64,000 nt of DNA from Gammaproteobacteria bacterium (GTDB lineage: Bacteria > Pseudomonadota > Gammaproteobacteria > Xanthomonadales > SZUA-36): contig JAJRRA010000080.1 in assembly GCA_024279945.1 (NCBI GenBank), forward strand, positions 1 to 64,000, in the 5' to 3' direction. Of this stretch, positions 15,045-23,681 are shown piece by piece. The position numbers and the translations under genes were made by a program. The notes beneath the pieces are model-generated. The model was not told the origin of the DNA. It worked only from the letters and a program-made list of their open reading frames with translations, and did no database searches. How positions within the stretch are numbered: position 1 is the stretch's first letter; the number at the start of each line of letters is the position of its first letter.

Positions 15045-15932
15045 TTAATCTCCGCAGCCTTGCGGGGGGGTGTATTCGGGGAAGAAGAAGTTATCTCGGC
15101 CGAGCATGGTCAATACCTGCCGTAGTGGCGGTCTGATCTGTAGCCACAATTCGGCCGCCTTGTCGCGGTCAAAGGAATTTACGGCTCCATCTTCGCGACT
15201 GTAACGCCAGGCGTGCACGGTGGTGCCGCTGCCCTGGAATGTTTCCATGACCGCCCGAAGGTTACGCTCCTTGTCATCCGCCATCACAATCACGGCCGGC
15301 CAGGGCGTGCCGGTTTTGTCCAGCAGGGCACGCAGCATGGTGCCTTTATTCTGCCCCGCAGTCATGAAAACACCATCTTCGTAACGCGCATCACGCGTGC
15401 CGCCTGCGGGAACGAAAACCTCCGGATAGCCGCGCTCAGGCCCGATCGCCGAGGCGTAAAAGCTGAAACCGTTGCGGCGCAATTCGCGGAAAGTAGCCAG
15501 GCGAAAATCCGGTCCACGCGAGGTGAGAGCGATCACTTTCAGGCCATCATCCTGCAAACGCTGCACCAGTTCAGCGGCATCCGCTTGGGTTGGCCGCATG
15601 GCACTAACATAAAAAAGAGCCCCCTGAACCGCGAGGCGGTCGCTGACCAGGCGTGCATCGCAGGGGTCGGTCAGTTGCAATCGACTCTGCCAGTCATACC
15701 ACTGGTCTGAGCCCAGTCCCTGCTTCATCGCCATCAGTGTGTTGTCGATATCGAACACCACGAGAACCCGATCTGTGCCATGAGTTTTCGCTGAATCCCG
15801 GGCATCATCAAGCACATAAGCCAGGCTGTTGGTCTCCTGCAAGCTACTTTCGGTGCGGGGAGCACTCGCGCAGGCCGTCAGGAACATCAGCAGCAGTGAA
15901 AAAGTGAAAACGGACTTGAGTTTGCTGGTCAT
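15045..15932 (-). CDS. HAD-family acid phosphatase-like lipoprotein (DUF2608-like)
   Basis: A 295-residue lipoprotein: signal peptide MTSKLKSVFTFSLLLMFLTAC with lipobox LTAC, so it is probably anchored in the outer membrane facing the periplasm. HAD motif I is VVFDIDNTLMAM (DxDxT), motif II the IALTSRG segment, motif III/IV VIVMADDKERNL. A VLDDARDSAKTHGTDR helix precedes motif I. The pattern fits the DUF2608 branch of HAD hydrolases. Substrate unknown. The start at 15932 is chosen because it begins the lipoprotein signal; upstream translation would run antisense through the tRNA-Ser gene. The stop abuts a family B array. Confidence 0.85.
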   Translation of the reverse strand: MTSKLKSVFTFSLLLMFLTACASAPRTESSLQETNSLAYVLDDARDSAKTHGTDRVLVVFDIDNTLMAMKQGLGSDQWYDWQSRLQLTDPCDARLVSDRLAVQGALFYVSAMRPTQADAAELVQRLQDDGLKVIALTSRGPDFRLATFRELRRNGFSFYASAIGPERGYPEVFVPAGGTRDARYEDGVFMTAGQNKGTMLRALLDKTGTPWPAVIVMADDKERNLRAVMETFQGSGTTVHAWRYSREDGAVNSFDRDKAAELWLQIRPPLRQVLTMLGRDNFFFPEYTPPQGCGD

Positions 15933-15998
15933 TTTGGGCTCGCCTCGCTGGTCAGTCGATACTCTGCCAGCGCAGGCCCACTTTCGCAACGCACAACA

Positions 15999-16027
15999 TT
16001 GCCAAAGCTGCCCACATCCCCTAAAAT
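15999..16027 (+). promoter_or_regulatory. Sigma-70 promoter of tRNA-Ser
   Basis: The -35 box TTGCCA (15999-16004) and -10 box TAAAAT (16022-16027) are separated by 17 bp, followed by a GC-rich stretch and then the tRNA 36 bases after the -10. This suits a strong, growth-rate-controlled tRNA promoter. Confidence 0.6.
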
Positions 16028-16063
16028 TGCCGCCCCTTCCGGTCGAAAGGGAACAGGTTTTAT

Positions 16064-16156
<93 letters not shown>

Positions 16157-16195
16157 GAAATACACAAGCCCCGCTTTGGCGGGGTTTTGTATTTC
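16157..16195 (+). terminator. Intrinsic terminator after tRNA-Ser
   Basis: A long near-perfect hairpin: GAAATACACAAGCCCCGC pairs with GCGGGGTTTTGTATTTC around a TTTG loop. The inner GCCCCGC/GCGGGG stem is followed by TTTTGT, and symmetry makes it likely to work in both directions. Confidence 0.85.
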
Positions 16196-16323
16196 TGATG
16201 CAGCGCCGGGGTTCGAAGCCTCGCGACGCACAGCGTCGCACGAGGGTTTGACAAATTTGTCTGGAACAAATTTGGTCGCACAGAGTGCGCCCGCAGGGAG
16301 GGAAGTTGCTACGCCCACCCCTC

Positions 16324-16407
16324 CGTCATTCCGGATCGGCGTAGCCGTATCCGGAATCCACATGGGTGGCTAGATCCCGGAAGTTGCTATGCAATTCCGG
16401 GATGACG
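16324..16407. repeat. Inverted pair of family B elements downstream of tRNA-Ser
   Basis: A forward 38-bp copy (16324-16361; CGTCATTCCGG variant) and an inverted 38-bp copy (16370-16407; nearly identical to those flanking the GIY-YIG gene, ending CTAG instead of CCAG). They are 8 bp apart and would fold into one large cruciform or hairpin between the tRNA and the AhpD-like gene, whose stop is 21 bp further. Confidence 0.93.
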
Positions 16408-16427
16408 GGAGGGAAAAGGTGGCTGTG

Positions 16428-17024
16428 CTATGCGTGTTGCCATTCGTTGTTGTCGGGGGAGAGGCCGAGTTTTTCGCCGTCGGTGCTGACGCCCAGGCCG
16501 GCGACGGTGCGGTTGGCGTAGGCGAAATAGGCGGCTACCTGGTTGATTTCAAGGATTTCACCGTCTTTCAGGCCGGCGGCCTGCATCTTTTTGATATCTT
16601 CTTCGCTGATTTCTCCGGGCGTGTTGCTCAGCTTGCGCACGTAAGCGAGAGCGGCGCGTTCAGCAGGCGAGAACGGCGGACCCGGTTCATCCTGCGCCAG
16701 TTCTGCGACAATTGCCTCGAAGCGTTCGGTTTCGCCGGACAGGATGCGCTTGAGGCCGGCGCGGTGGTGGCTGACGCAATAGGTGCATTTGTTCAGCATA
16801 CTGACCTGCACGCCGATGGTTTCAAGGAACCACAGCGGCAACTTGTTGTGTGGGTGGTGCAGCACAGCCTTGTACAGTGCCATGTGCCCTTCGAGCGAGT
16901 GCGGGCGAAGGCTGTGAACCTGTAAAACGTTGTCTACCTGGCCGCCCGGACCGCTCACACGGGCATAGATTTTCGCCAGCCTGCCAGTGGCGGATGCGGG
17001 GTCGATCACTTTTATGAATGCCAT
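16428..17024 (-). CDS. AhpD/carboxymuconolactone decarboxylase-like peroxidase-related protein
   Basis: A 198-residue all-helical protein with the AhpD-type motif ETIGVQVSMLNKCTYCVSHH (about residues 67-87): a CxxC pair, a downstream His and an upstream Glu, the proton-relay set of alkylhydroperoxidase D. The length matches the 'uncharacterised peroxidase-related enzyme' subgroup rather than carboxymuconolactone decarboxylase itself. Likely role: thiol-dependent peroxide reduction. Only 48 bp separate its start from the divergent EEP gene, so they probably share a promoter region. Confidence 0.85.
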   Translation of the reverse strand: MAFIKVIDPASATGRLAKIYARVSGPGGQVDNVLQVHSLRPHSLEGHMALYKAVLHHPHNKLPLWFLETIGVQVSMLNKCTYCVSHHRAGLKRILSGETERFEAIVAELAQDEPGPPFSPAERAALAYVRKLSNTPGEISEEDIKKMQAAGLKDGEILEINQVAAYFAYANRTVAGLGVSTDGEKLGLSPDNNEWQHA

Positions 17025-17072
17025 TGCAACTTGTTCCTTCCTGAGGCCTTGCGACCCGTATATTATAGGGCG

Positions 17073-18281
17073 ATGCGTACCATCGCTCTCTTATTTATTG
17101 CGCTCAGCGCATTGACGCTTTGTCGTGCCGGCAGTGCCGCAGAAAATGAACTGCGTATGGCCACGTTCAATGTGGCCATGGGCTTGCCGCAAGCGGGACA
17201 ACTCGGCCGCAAGCTGAGCAGTGGGCAGGATCCCCGCCTGCGTCAGGTCGCTGAAATTCTGCAACGGGTGCGGCCGGATATTATCCTGTTGAACGAATTC
17301 GACTACGATCCGGATTCTGATGCGGCCACTTTGCTCAATGAAAACTACCTGGCGAAATGCCAAAACGGCCAACTACCCATCTACTACCCTTACAGCTTCC
17401 GCGGCCCGGTCAACACCGGCATCGACAGCGGCCTGGACCTGGACGGCAACGGCACAGTCGGTGAGCCCCAGGATGCCTGGGGTTTCGGCAATTTTCCCGG
17501 CCAGTACGGCATGCTGGTCCTGTCCCGTTTTCCCATCCGCGAGGAGCACAGCCGAAGCTTCCGCTTGTTCCCCTGGTCTGCCCTGCCCGATGCTCAAAAG
17601 CCGCTGAATCCGGACGGCTCCGCTTTTTACCCCGATGACATCTGGCGGCAACTGCGCCTGAGTTCCAAGAGCCACTGGGATCTGCTGATCGATGTCAATG
17701 GCCATGAGCTGCACTTTCTCGTGAGCCACCCGACGCCTCCGGTGTTCGACGGCCCGGAAGACCGGAACGGGAAACGAAATTACGATGAAAACCACTTCTG
17801 GATCGAATACCTGGGTGATTCCGACAAAAACACCATCGTCGATGACCAGGGCCACAGCGGCGGCCTCAAACCGAACGCCTCTTTTGTCATCGCCGGCGAC
17901 CTCAATGCGGACGCCCTGGATGGCGACTCAATCAAGCGGCCGGGTGCAACCAGTGCAGCAGTGAATAAGTCCGGCAGCGCTGCCGGCCAGTTACTGGCCT
18001 TTCCGCAGATCAACGCCGCATGCACTCCACGCAGTTCGGGCGCACCGCAAGCATCTGCCGTTCAGGGTGGTAAAAACCGGCAGCACCGAGGCGATCCCGC
18101 TGCCGACACCACGGATTTTAACGATGAACGAACCGGCAACCTACGCCTCGATTACGTGCTGCCATCGGCAGATCTGACGGTCCTCGCCTGCGGCGTGTTC
18201 TGGCCGGCGCAGGGCGAACCGGGCCATCAACTGATCAGCGCGTCCGACCACCGTCTGGTCTGGCTGGATATTTCTTTATGA
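17073..18281 (+). CDS. Secreted endonuclease/exonuclease/phosphatase-family protein
   Basis: A 402-residue protein with signal peptide (MRTIALLFIALSALTLCRAG) and an EEP fold: RMATFNVAM (metal ligand Asn), ILLNEFDYD (catalytic Glu), FVIAGDLNADALDGDS (Asp/Asn) and SASDHRLVWLDI (SDH). These are the metal and catalytic residues of DNase I-like phosphodiesterases; the substrate may be extracellular DNA or phosphoesters. The start at 17073, with AGGG upstream, gives the signal peptide; a start at 17031 would add residues that spoil it. The stop overlaps the next gene by ATGA. Confidence 0.9.
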   Translation: MRTIALLFIALSALTLCRAGSAAENELRMATFNVAMGLPQAGQLGRKLSSGQDPRLRQVAEILQRVRPDIILLNEFDYDPDSDAATLLNENYLAKCQNGQLPIYYPYSFRGPVNTGIDSGLDLDGNGTVGEPQDAWGFGNFPGQYGMLVLSRFPIREEHSRSFRLFPWSALPDAQKPLNPDGSAFYPDDIWRQLRLSSKSHWDLLIDVNGHELHFLVSHPTPPVFDGPEDRNGKRNYDENHFWIEYLGDSDKNTIVDDQGHSGGLKPNASFVIAGDLNADALDGDSIKRPGATSAAVNKSGSAAGQLLAFPQINAACTPRSSGAPQASAVQGGKNRQHRGDPAADTTDFNDERTGNLRLDYVLPSADLTVLACGVFWPAQGEPGHQLISASDHRLVWLDISL

Positions 18282-18721
18282 ATACAGAGAACAAACCGGG
18301 CAGCATCGACGACCTGGCCCAACTGTACCGCAAAATTATTCTGCGACACTCTTCTAACCCCGTGGGATTTCAAAAGCTTATCAAGGAAACTTGTCGCCAC
18401 GAGTTGTTCAATCCCTTGTGCGGTGATCGCATCGTCATCATGCTGCAGCTTGAGGGTCAAATCATTGAGGACGCGGCTTTTGACGGCGAGTCCTGCGCCA
18501 TCTGCAGGGCATCGGCTTCCCTGTTGTGTGAGCAGGTGCCGGCTGGGGGGATCGAAGAATTTACCCACACGCAGCAGTGGCTGGAGCGTGCGCTGACATC
18601 AAGTGAAGAAACGGACGGCCCGCCGGCCCTGCAAGCCCTGCTCGGGGTGCGCAAATACCCCAGCCGGATCAAGTGCGTCACCTTGCCATGGACAGCGGCG
18701 GCGTCTGCCTTGTCGCAGTAG
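18278..18721 (+). CDS. SufU/IscU-like iron-sulfur scaffold protein
   Basis: A 147-residue protein with the SufU/NifU-N pattern: LCGDRI (Cys48, Asp50), GESCAICRASAS (Cys73, Cys76) and IKCVTLPW (Cys133), the three ligand cysteines plus the aspartate. SufU proteins either scaffold Fe-S clusters or pass sulfur from SufS. No other suf gene is nearby. It overlaps the secreted EEP gene by ATGA, an unusual partnership for a cytoplasmic Fe-S protein, so co-expression may be incidental. It converges with uvrB, 9 bp apart. Confidence 0.88.
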   Translation: MNTENKPGSIDDLAQLYRKIILRHSSNPVGFQKLIKETCRHELFNPLCGDRIVIMLQLEGQIIEDAAFDGESCAICRASASLLCEQVPAGGIEEFTHTQQWLERALTSSEETDGPPALQALLGVRKYPSRIKCVTLPWTAAASALSQ

Positions 18722-18730
18722 TGGGCTGGC

Positions 18731-20749
18731 TTACTGCAACAATACACGCTCTTTGAGCTTGTGAATCCGGTCCCTGACCTCGGCTGCTTCTTCAAATTCC
18801 AGCAATTCGGCATGTTTGAACATTTTCTGTTCCAGTTCCGCAATGGCCTGGCCCAGATTGTCCGCCGTTACATCGCCATACTCCGCGCCGGCTTCGGCCA
18901 CGCGTGCGAAACGGCGGTTCCGGGGTGAGCTGTCGTCGTAGGCGCCCTGCATGATATCGGCGACCTTCTTCCGGATGGTTTGCGGGGTGATGCCGTGTTC
19001 GGTGTTGTAGGCGATCTGCTTTGCCTTGCGCCGGGCGGTTTCCGCCATGGCGCGCTCCATTGAGCCGGTTATCCGGTCGGCATAGAGGATGGCTTTGCCG
19101 CGTACATTGCGCGCCGTGCGGCCCATGGTCTGAATCAGGGAGGAATCCGACCTTAAGAAACCTTCGCGGTCAGCATCGAGAATAGCGACAAGTGAAACTT
19201 CAGGCATATCAAGACCTTCTCGCAACAAGTTAATGCCAACTAGTACATCAAATTCGCCCAGGCGAAGGTCCCGTATGATCTCAACGCGCTCCACGGTGTC
19301 GATGTCCGAGTGCAGGTAGCGCACACGCACCTTGTGATCAGCCAGGTATTCCGTCAGGTTTTCGGCCATACGCTTGGTCAACGTGGTTACCAGCACCCGG
19401 TCACCCAGCGCGGTGCGCTGGTGAATCTCCGATAACAGGTCATCGACCTGGTCCGTTGCCGGGCGAATCTCTACTTCCGGATCAACCAGGCCGGTCGGCC
19501 TGACCACCTGCTCCACCACTTCCCCGGAACGTTCAAGTTCGTAGGGCCGGGGCGTGGCCGAGCAGAAAATCGACTGCGGCGCCCGGGCCTCCCATTCCTC
19601 AAATTTCAGCGGCCGGTTGTCCAGCGCCGAAGGCAGGCGGAAACCGTAGGTCACAAGGTTTTCCTTGCGCGAACGGTCCCCTTTGTACATGGCGCTCAAC
19701 TGGGGAATCATCACGTGGCTTTCATCCAGCACCAGCAAGGCGTTGTCGGGCAGGTAGTCGAACAGGGTCGGTGGCGCTTCCCCGGCGCCCCTGCCGGTCA
19801 GGTGGCGGGAATAATTTTCAATGCCGTTGCAGTAGCCCAGTTCCAGCATCATTTCCAGATCGTAGCGGGTGCGCTGCTCCAGGCGCTGCGCCTCCACCAG
19901 CTTATTCTGTTCGCGCAACAGGGCCAGGCGTTCCTTGAGTTCAGCCGAGATGGATTTGGCCGCATCCAGGACCACCTGGCGGGGCGTCACGTAATGGGAT
20001 TTTGGGTAAATGGTGATCCGCTGCAGCTTGCGCAGAATCTCACCGGTCAGCGGATCCAGTACACACAGGGAGTCCACTTCCTCGTCAAACAACTCGATGC
20101 GGATCGCCCGGGCCTCCTCATCGCCCGGGAATATATCAATAATGTCGCCACGAACCCGGTAGGTTCCCCGGTGCAACTCCATATCGTTACGGCTGTATTG
20201 CATTTCCGCCAGGCGCCGCAGGATGGAGCGCTGGTTGATCGTTTCACCGCAGGACAGGTGCAGCACCATGCTCAGGTACTGGGTAGGATCGCCCAGGCCG
20301 TAGATTGCCGATACGGTCGCCACGATGATGGTGTCCGGTCGCTCCAGCAACGCCTTGGTGGCCGACAATCGCATCTGCTCAATGTGTTCGTTGACTGAGG
20401 CGTCCTTCTCGATATAGGTATCCGAGGACGGCACATAAGCTTCGGGCTGGTAGTAATCGTAGTAGGAAACAAAATATTCCACCGCATTGGCCGGGAAAAA
20501 TTCGCGGAATTCGCCGTACAACTGGGCAGCAAGGGTCTTGTTCGGCGCCAGCACCAGCGTGGGCCGCTGTTCCTGCTCAATCACATTGGCGATGGTGAAT
20601 GTTTTGCCGGAACCGGTCACGCCCAGCAGGGTCTGGTGGGCCAGCCCGGCCCGTATGCCCTCAATCAGGCCGGCAATGGCCTGAGGCTGATCACCAGCGG
20701 GTTTGAAATCACTGTGCAGAACAAAGGGTTTGGTGGAAACGGCAGGCAT
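18731..20749 (-). CDS. uvrB: Excinuclease ABC subunit B
   Basis: A 672-residue helicase-fold protein of normal UvrB length. Walker A is [14 protein letters not shown] near residue 45; the beta-hairpin region has [20 protein letters not shown]; the Walker B motif is LLVLDESHV; the helicase C-domain has MGRTARN; and a UVR domain ([20 protein letters not shown]) ends the protein for UvrC contact. UvrB verifies bulky DNA lesions in nucleotide excision repair after UvrA loading. The start at 20749 gives the standard N-terminus. No LexA box is evident in the 80-bp divergent spacer. Confidence 0.98.
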   Translation of the reverse strand: MPAVSTKPFVLHSDFKPAGDQPQAIAGLIEGIRAGLAHQTLLGVTGSGKTFTIANVIEQEQRPTLVLAPNKTLAAQLYGEFREFFPANAVEYFVSYYDYYQPEAYVPSSDTYIEKDASVNEHIEQMRLSATKALLERPDTIIVATVSAIYGLGDPTQYLSMVLHLSCGETINQRSILRRLAEMQYSRNDMELHRGTYRVRGDIIDIFPGDEEARAIRIELFDEEVDSLCVLDPLTGEILRKLQRITIYPKSHYVTPRQVVLDAAKSISAELKERLALLREQNKLVEAQRLEQRTRYDLEMMLELGYCNGIENYSRHLTGRGAGEAPPTLFDYLPDNALLVLDESHVMIPQLSAMYKGDRSRKENLVTYGFRLPSALDNRPLKFEEWEARAPQSIFCSATPRPYELERSGEVVEQVVRPTGLVDPEVEIRPATDQVDDLLSEIHQRTALGDRVLVTTLTKRMAENLTEYLADHKVRVRYLHSDIDTVERVEIIRDLRLGEFDVLVGINLLREGLDMPEVSLVAILDADREGFLRSDSSLIQTMGRTARNVRGKAILYADRITGSMERAMAETARRKAKQIAYNTEHGITPQTIRKKVADIMQGAYDDSSPRNRRFARVAEAGAEYGDVTADNLGQAIAELEQKMFKHAELLEFEEAAEVRDRIHKLKERVLLQ

Positions 20750-20829
20750 GCAACATAATCCGCTGAGCAAACTTGCTATTATACGCAATTGCCGTTTCCA
20801 CTAATGACGATAATTACGGAGATTAATTC

Positions 20830-21300
20830 ATGAAATACGCCCTGAGCCTGATGTTCCTGTTGCTCATTCAGATACCGGTCTATGCCCAGTCTCCAGGCAA
20901 TACCGCCGATCGTGAAATCGCCATCGCCCGGCGCATGATCAACGACCAGCGAAATACCTCTCTGGCATTCAACATGAGCTTTACCCAGGAGGAAAAAGAA
21001 GCATTCTGGCCGCTGTATCGTGAATACCGCGAGGCCATGGGCAATGTCGGCAACCGGCAGTTACACATCATCGTTGATTTCGCTGAACACTATGCAGACA
21101 TGACTGAAGAAAAAGCCGGGGAGTTGCTGGACCGCACACTCATTTACGAAGAGCAGGCGCTAAAAGTAAAACAGCTCTATGTGAAAAAATTCCGGCGCAT
21201 TCTGCCCAATACCAAAGTGGCCAGATTGATGCAGATCGAGAGTCGGATGGACACGGCGATCAAAATGAAACTGTCGCAGGAAATTCCGCTGATTGAGTAG
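20830..21300 (+). CDS. Small secreted helical protein, function unknown
   Basis: A 156-residue protein with signal peptide (ALSLMFLLLIQIPVYAQ) and a mature part that is almost wholly helical and charged, with the segment FTQEEKEAFWPLYREYR and a QALKVKQLYVKKFRRILP helix. The length and helical hairpin character recall Spy/CpxP-like periplasmic proteins, but no LTxxQ motif is visible, so I do not assign it. An ACGGAGATTAATTC ribosome site precedes the ATG. It is divergent from uvrB and 50 bp upstream of the aminotransferase gene. Confidence 0.8.
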   Translation: MKYALSLMFLLLIQIPVYAQSPGNTADREIAIARRMINDQRNTSLAFNMSFTQEEKEAFWPLYREYREAMGNVGNRQLHIIVDFAEHYADMTEEKAGELLDRTLIYEEQALKVKQLYVKKFRRILPNTKVARLMQIESRMDTAIKMKLSQEIPLIE

Positions 21301-21350
21301 AGCTCCAGGCGGAATTGTGATCAGGAAAATAAACTTTAACAGGTACATTC

Positions 21351-22544
21351 GTGTCCAGAATCTCTCATCGCGTAGATCAGATCAAGCCCTCGGCTACGGT
21401 CATGACCAGCATGAAAGCCATGCAACTGAAAGCGCAGGGCAAAGACATCGTTTCGCTGGGGTTCGGGGAGCCTGATTTTGATACACCCGAACACATCCGG
21501 CAAGCGGCGATTGCCGCCATTAATGAAGGCGACACCCGCTACACCGCGGTAGACGGTACGGCGGAACTGAAACAGGCCATCATCGGGAAATTCCGCCGCG
21601 ACAACGGGCTGGACTTTGAGCCTGCCCAAATCCTGGTTTCCAACGGCGCCAAGCAAAGCCTGTTCAACCTGTTTGTGGCGCTGCTCAATCACGGTGACGA
21701 GGTCATCGTGCCGGCGCCGTACTGGGCTTCCTATCCGGACATGGTCAAACTGGCCGATGCCGAACCGGCTATCCTGATCGGCAAGGCCAAACATGATTAC
21801 AAAATAACTGCCCGCGATCTGCGCAATACCCTGAATGAAAACACGCGCTTGCTGATTCTCAATTCACCTTCTAACCCAAGCGGCAAGGTCTATACCGAAG
21901 AAGAATATCGCGAACTGGGCGAAGTGCTGATTGACCACCCCAAGGTGTTCATCGCCTGCGATGAAATCTACGAACACATCTACTGGGGCAAAGGCAGCTA
22001 TCGCTCCTTTCTGAATGCCTGTCCCGGACTTGCTGAACGGGTCATCATCGTCAACGGGGTTTCCAAGGCCTATGCGATGACTGGTTGGCGCATCGGCTAC
22101 CTGGCCGGACCGCAGGATCTGGTCGCGGCCATGCGCAAGGTGCAGAGCCAAAGTACTTCCTGTGCCGGTTCGGTTTCACAAGCCGCCGCAGTTGCGGCCC
22201 TGAATGGCCCGCAGGACTGCGTTGAACGAATGCGCGATGAGTTCAAACGCCGTTACGAGTACATGCACGCTGCGCTCAATGACATCCCCGGTGTCGAGTG
22301 CCCGGACTGCGATGGCGCCTTTTACGCCTTCCCCTCTTTCCAGGGCTTTCTGGACAGCAGGGATGACCTTCGGGACGACCTTGAACTCACTTCCTGGCTG
22401 TTGGATGAAGCCGGCGTTTCAACCGTACCTGGCTCTGCCTTCGGCGCGCCGGGCCACCTCAGGTTGTCCTACGCCGCTGGTATGGATTACCTGGAAGAAG
22501 CGATCTCCCGTATTCGCAATGTGGTAACGATTTGCCGAGCTTAG
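21351..22544 (+). CDS. Class I pyridoxal-phosphate aminotransferase, aspartate aminotransferase-like
   Basis: A 397-residue fold-type I PLP enzyme. The N-terminal SLGFGEPDFDTP and the NSPSNPSGKVY segment bind substrate; the Schiff-base lysine is in NGVSKAYAMTGWRIG (about residue 239), and the phosphate/carboxylate arginine is in the C-terminal LRLSYA. These match bacterial AspAT of the I-gamma group, which interconverts aspartate and oxaloacetate with 2-oxoglutarate/glutamate; some members also accept prephenate. The start is GTG at 21351 with AGGT upstream. It is likely monocistronic or co-transcribed with the small secreted protein. Confidence 0.93.
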   Translation: MSRISHRVDQIKPSATVMTSMKAMQLKAQGKDIVSLGFGEPDFDTPEHIRQAAIAAINEGDTRYTAVDGTAELKQAIIGKFRRDNGLDFEPAQILVSNGAKQSLFNLFVALLNHGDEVIVPAPYWASYPDMVKLADAEPAILIGKAKHDYKITARDLRNTLNENTRLLILNSPSNPSGKVYTEEEYRELGEVLIDHPKVFIACDEIYEHIYWGKGSYRSFLNACPGLAERVIIVNGVSKAYAMTGWRIGYLAGPQDLVAAMRKVQSQSTSCAGSVSQAAAVAALNGPQDCVERMRDEFKRRYEYMHAALNDIPGVECPDCDGAFYAFPSFQGFLDSRDDLRDDLELTSWLLDEAGVSTVPGSAFGAPGHLRLSYAAGMDYLEEAISRIRNVVTICRA

Positions 22545-22577
22545 GTTCCCGAACCTGACCCTGGCTTTGAATCGGCA

Positions 22578-22612
22578 GCAAACCAGACTGATGCCGCTTC
22601 ACGCTCCGAACG
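22578..22612 (+). repeat. Dispersed family C repeat, copy 1
   Basis: A 35-bp sequence starting GCAAACC and ending CTCCGAACG matches the copy at 60709-60743 at 31 of 35 positions, on the same strand. It lies just after the aminotransferase stop. Confidence 0.8.
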
Positions 22613-22683
22613 GGGATTTTCCTACCCTGTAACGCGGGGTTCTCCTCTACCATATCCCTGTTGTTTCGGTACGCTCAACCGTC

Positions 22684-23226
22684 ATGGGATTCCGATACCG
22701 GCAAACGCGCGATGGCTTCACTGTGATCGAACTTATGGTCGCCCTGGCTATTAGCGCCATTCTCATCAGCCTGGGTGTTCCGGCATTCCAGGACTACCTG
22801 CTCAGGCAGCGTATGAACGCATCGATTAGTGCTTTGCACAGCGACCTCCTGTATGCCCGCAGCCAGGCGGTCTACCGCAACACACAAGTTGTTGCCTGCC
22901 CGGGCAGCCCCACCGAAGGATGCCTGGAATCAGCAGACTGGACCGGAGGCTGGATCGTTTTCAGCGACGTCAATGGCGACCGGCATCGCCAGGATGATGA
23001 GGAACTATTGCGCCACGGCCAGGGCCTGGAGCAGGTCATGATCCACGGCTCAAGCGGTCGTACGAACGTCCGTTTTTTCCCCGATGGCACAACACCGGGA
23101 AGCAATGGCAGCTTCAGCCTGTGTGGCCCGGGCGGGCCGGAACATGCACGGAAACTGGTGATTTCCAACCTGGGCAGGATCCGGCGCGACACAGCGCAGA
23201 AACTGGACCCGGCCCACTGCCCGTGA
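22684..23226 (+). CDS. GspH/FimT-family type IV pseudopilin
   Basis: A 180-residue prepilin-like protein. The cleavage site is G/FTVIELMVALAIS, with Glu at +5 (residues 11-25) followed by the usual hydrophobic helix, and the rest is the GspH beta domain (YARSQAVYRN, GWIVFSDVNGD, VRFFPDGTT, CGPGG). FimT/GspH are minor pseudopilins that prime pilus or T2SS assembly. Two cysteine pairs are present. There are no other pilus genes in the window; FimT-like genes often stand alone. Confidence 0.92.
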   Translation: MGFRYRQTRDGFTVIELMVALAISAILISLGVPAFQDYLLRQRMNASISALHSDLLYARSQAVYRNTQVVACPGSPTEGCLESADWTGGWIVFSDVNGDRHRQDDEELLRHGQGLEQVMIHGSSGRTNVRFFPDGTTPGSNGSFSLCGPGGPEHARKLVISNLGRIRRDTAQKLDPAHCP

Positions 23227-23274
23227 GTGGTGATCGGGCTGGACCCCAGCACCTGAACATTTGATTTGCTTCCA

Positions 23275-23380
23275 CTGGATCCCGGATGTCGCTGCGCGAA
23301 TCCGGGATGACGGGGGAGGAGCACGCTGCGCGAATCCGGGATGACGGGGGAGGAGCACGCTGCGCGAATCCGGGATGACG
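23275..23380. repeat. Family B element and 34-bp tandem half-elements upstream of tRNA-Asn
   Basis: An inverted 38-bp copy (23275-23312) is followed by two further half-units with a 34-bp period (ATGACG at 23307, 23341 and 23375), separated by GGGGAGGAGCACGCTG linkers. The cluster lies 72 bp before tRNA-Asn. Confidence 0.93.
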
Positions 23381-23451
23381 GTGGGGGGGAGAGGATCTTG
23401 CTACTTGACTCGCCTGGCTAAAGCACGGAAAATACCGCGCCTCGAAGCAAT

Positions 23452-23528
23452 TCCCCAGTAGCTCAGTTGGTTAGAGCGGGTGACTGTTAATCACTAGGTC
23501 GGCAGTTCGAGTCTGTCCTGGGGAGCCA
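23452..23528 (+). tRNA. tRNA-Asn (GTT anticodon)
   Basis: A 77-nt cloverleaf: acceptor TCCCCAG pairs with CTGGGGA, D arm GCTCAGTTGGTTAGAGC, anticodon loop CTGTTAA (anticodon GTT), T arm TTCGAGTC, encoded CCA. It reads AAC and AAU. Confidence 0.96.
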
Positions 23529-23536
23529 TACAAAAC

Positions 23537-23570
23537 AAGGGCTTGCAAGTTATTGCAGGCCCTTTCTTTT
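23537..23570 (+). terminator. Intrinsic terminator after tRNA-Asn
   Basis: AAGGGCTTGCAA pairs with TTGCAGGCCCTT (one mismatch) around GTTA, followed by TCTTTT. It begins nine bases after the tRNA. Confidence 0.85.
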
Positions 23571-23681
23571 AGGCTTCGGCCAATTTTTGCCGATTGTGCC
23601 GGCAGGGTCATCTGTTCAGACCGCTTTAATGCCTGTTCTGCTATGGTGGACTTTCACCATCACGACTGTACATACACCCCG

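Noticed and set aside
14849-15048. Small proteins with VIPDRRCHISPSF repeats
   Set aside because: They translate the 32-bp family B array; no ribosome site or independent conservation.
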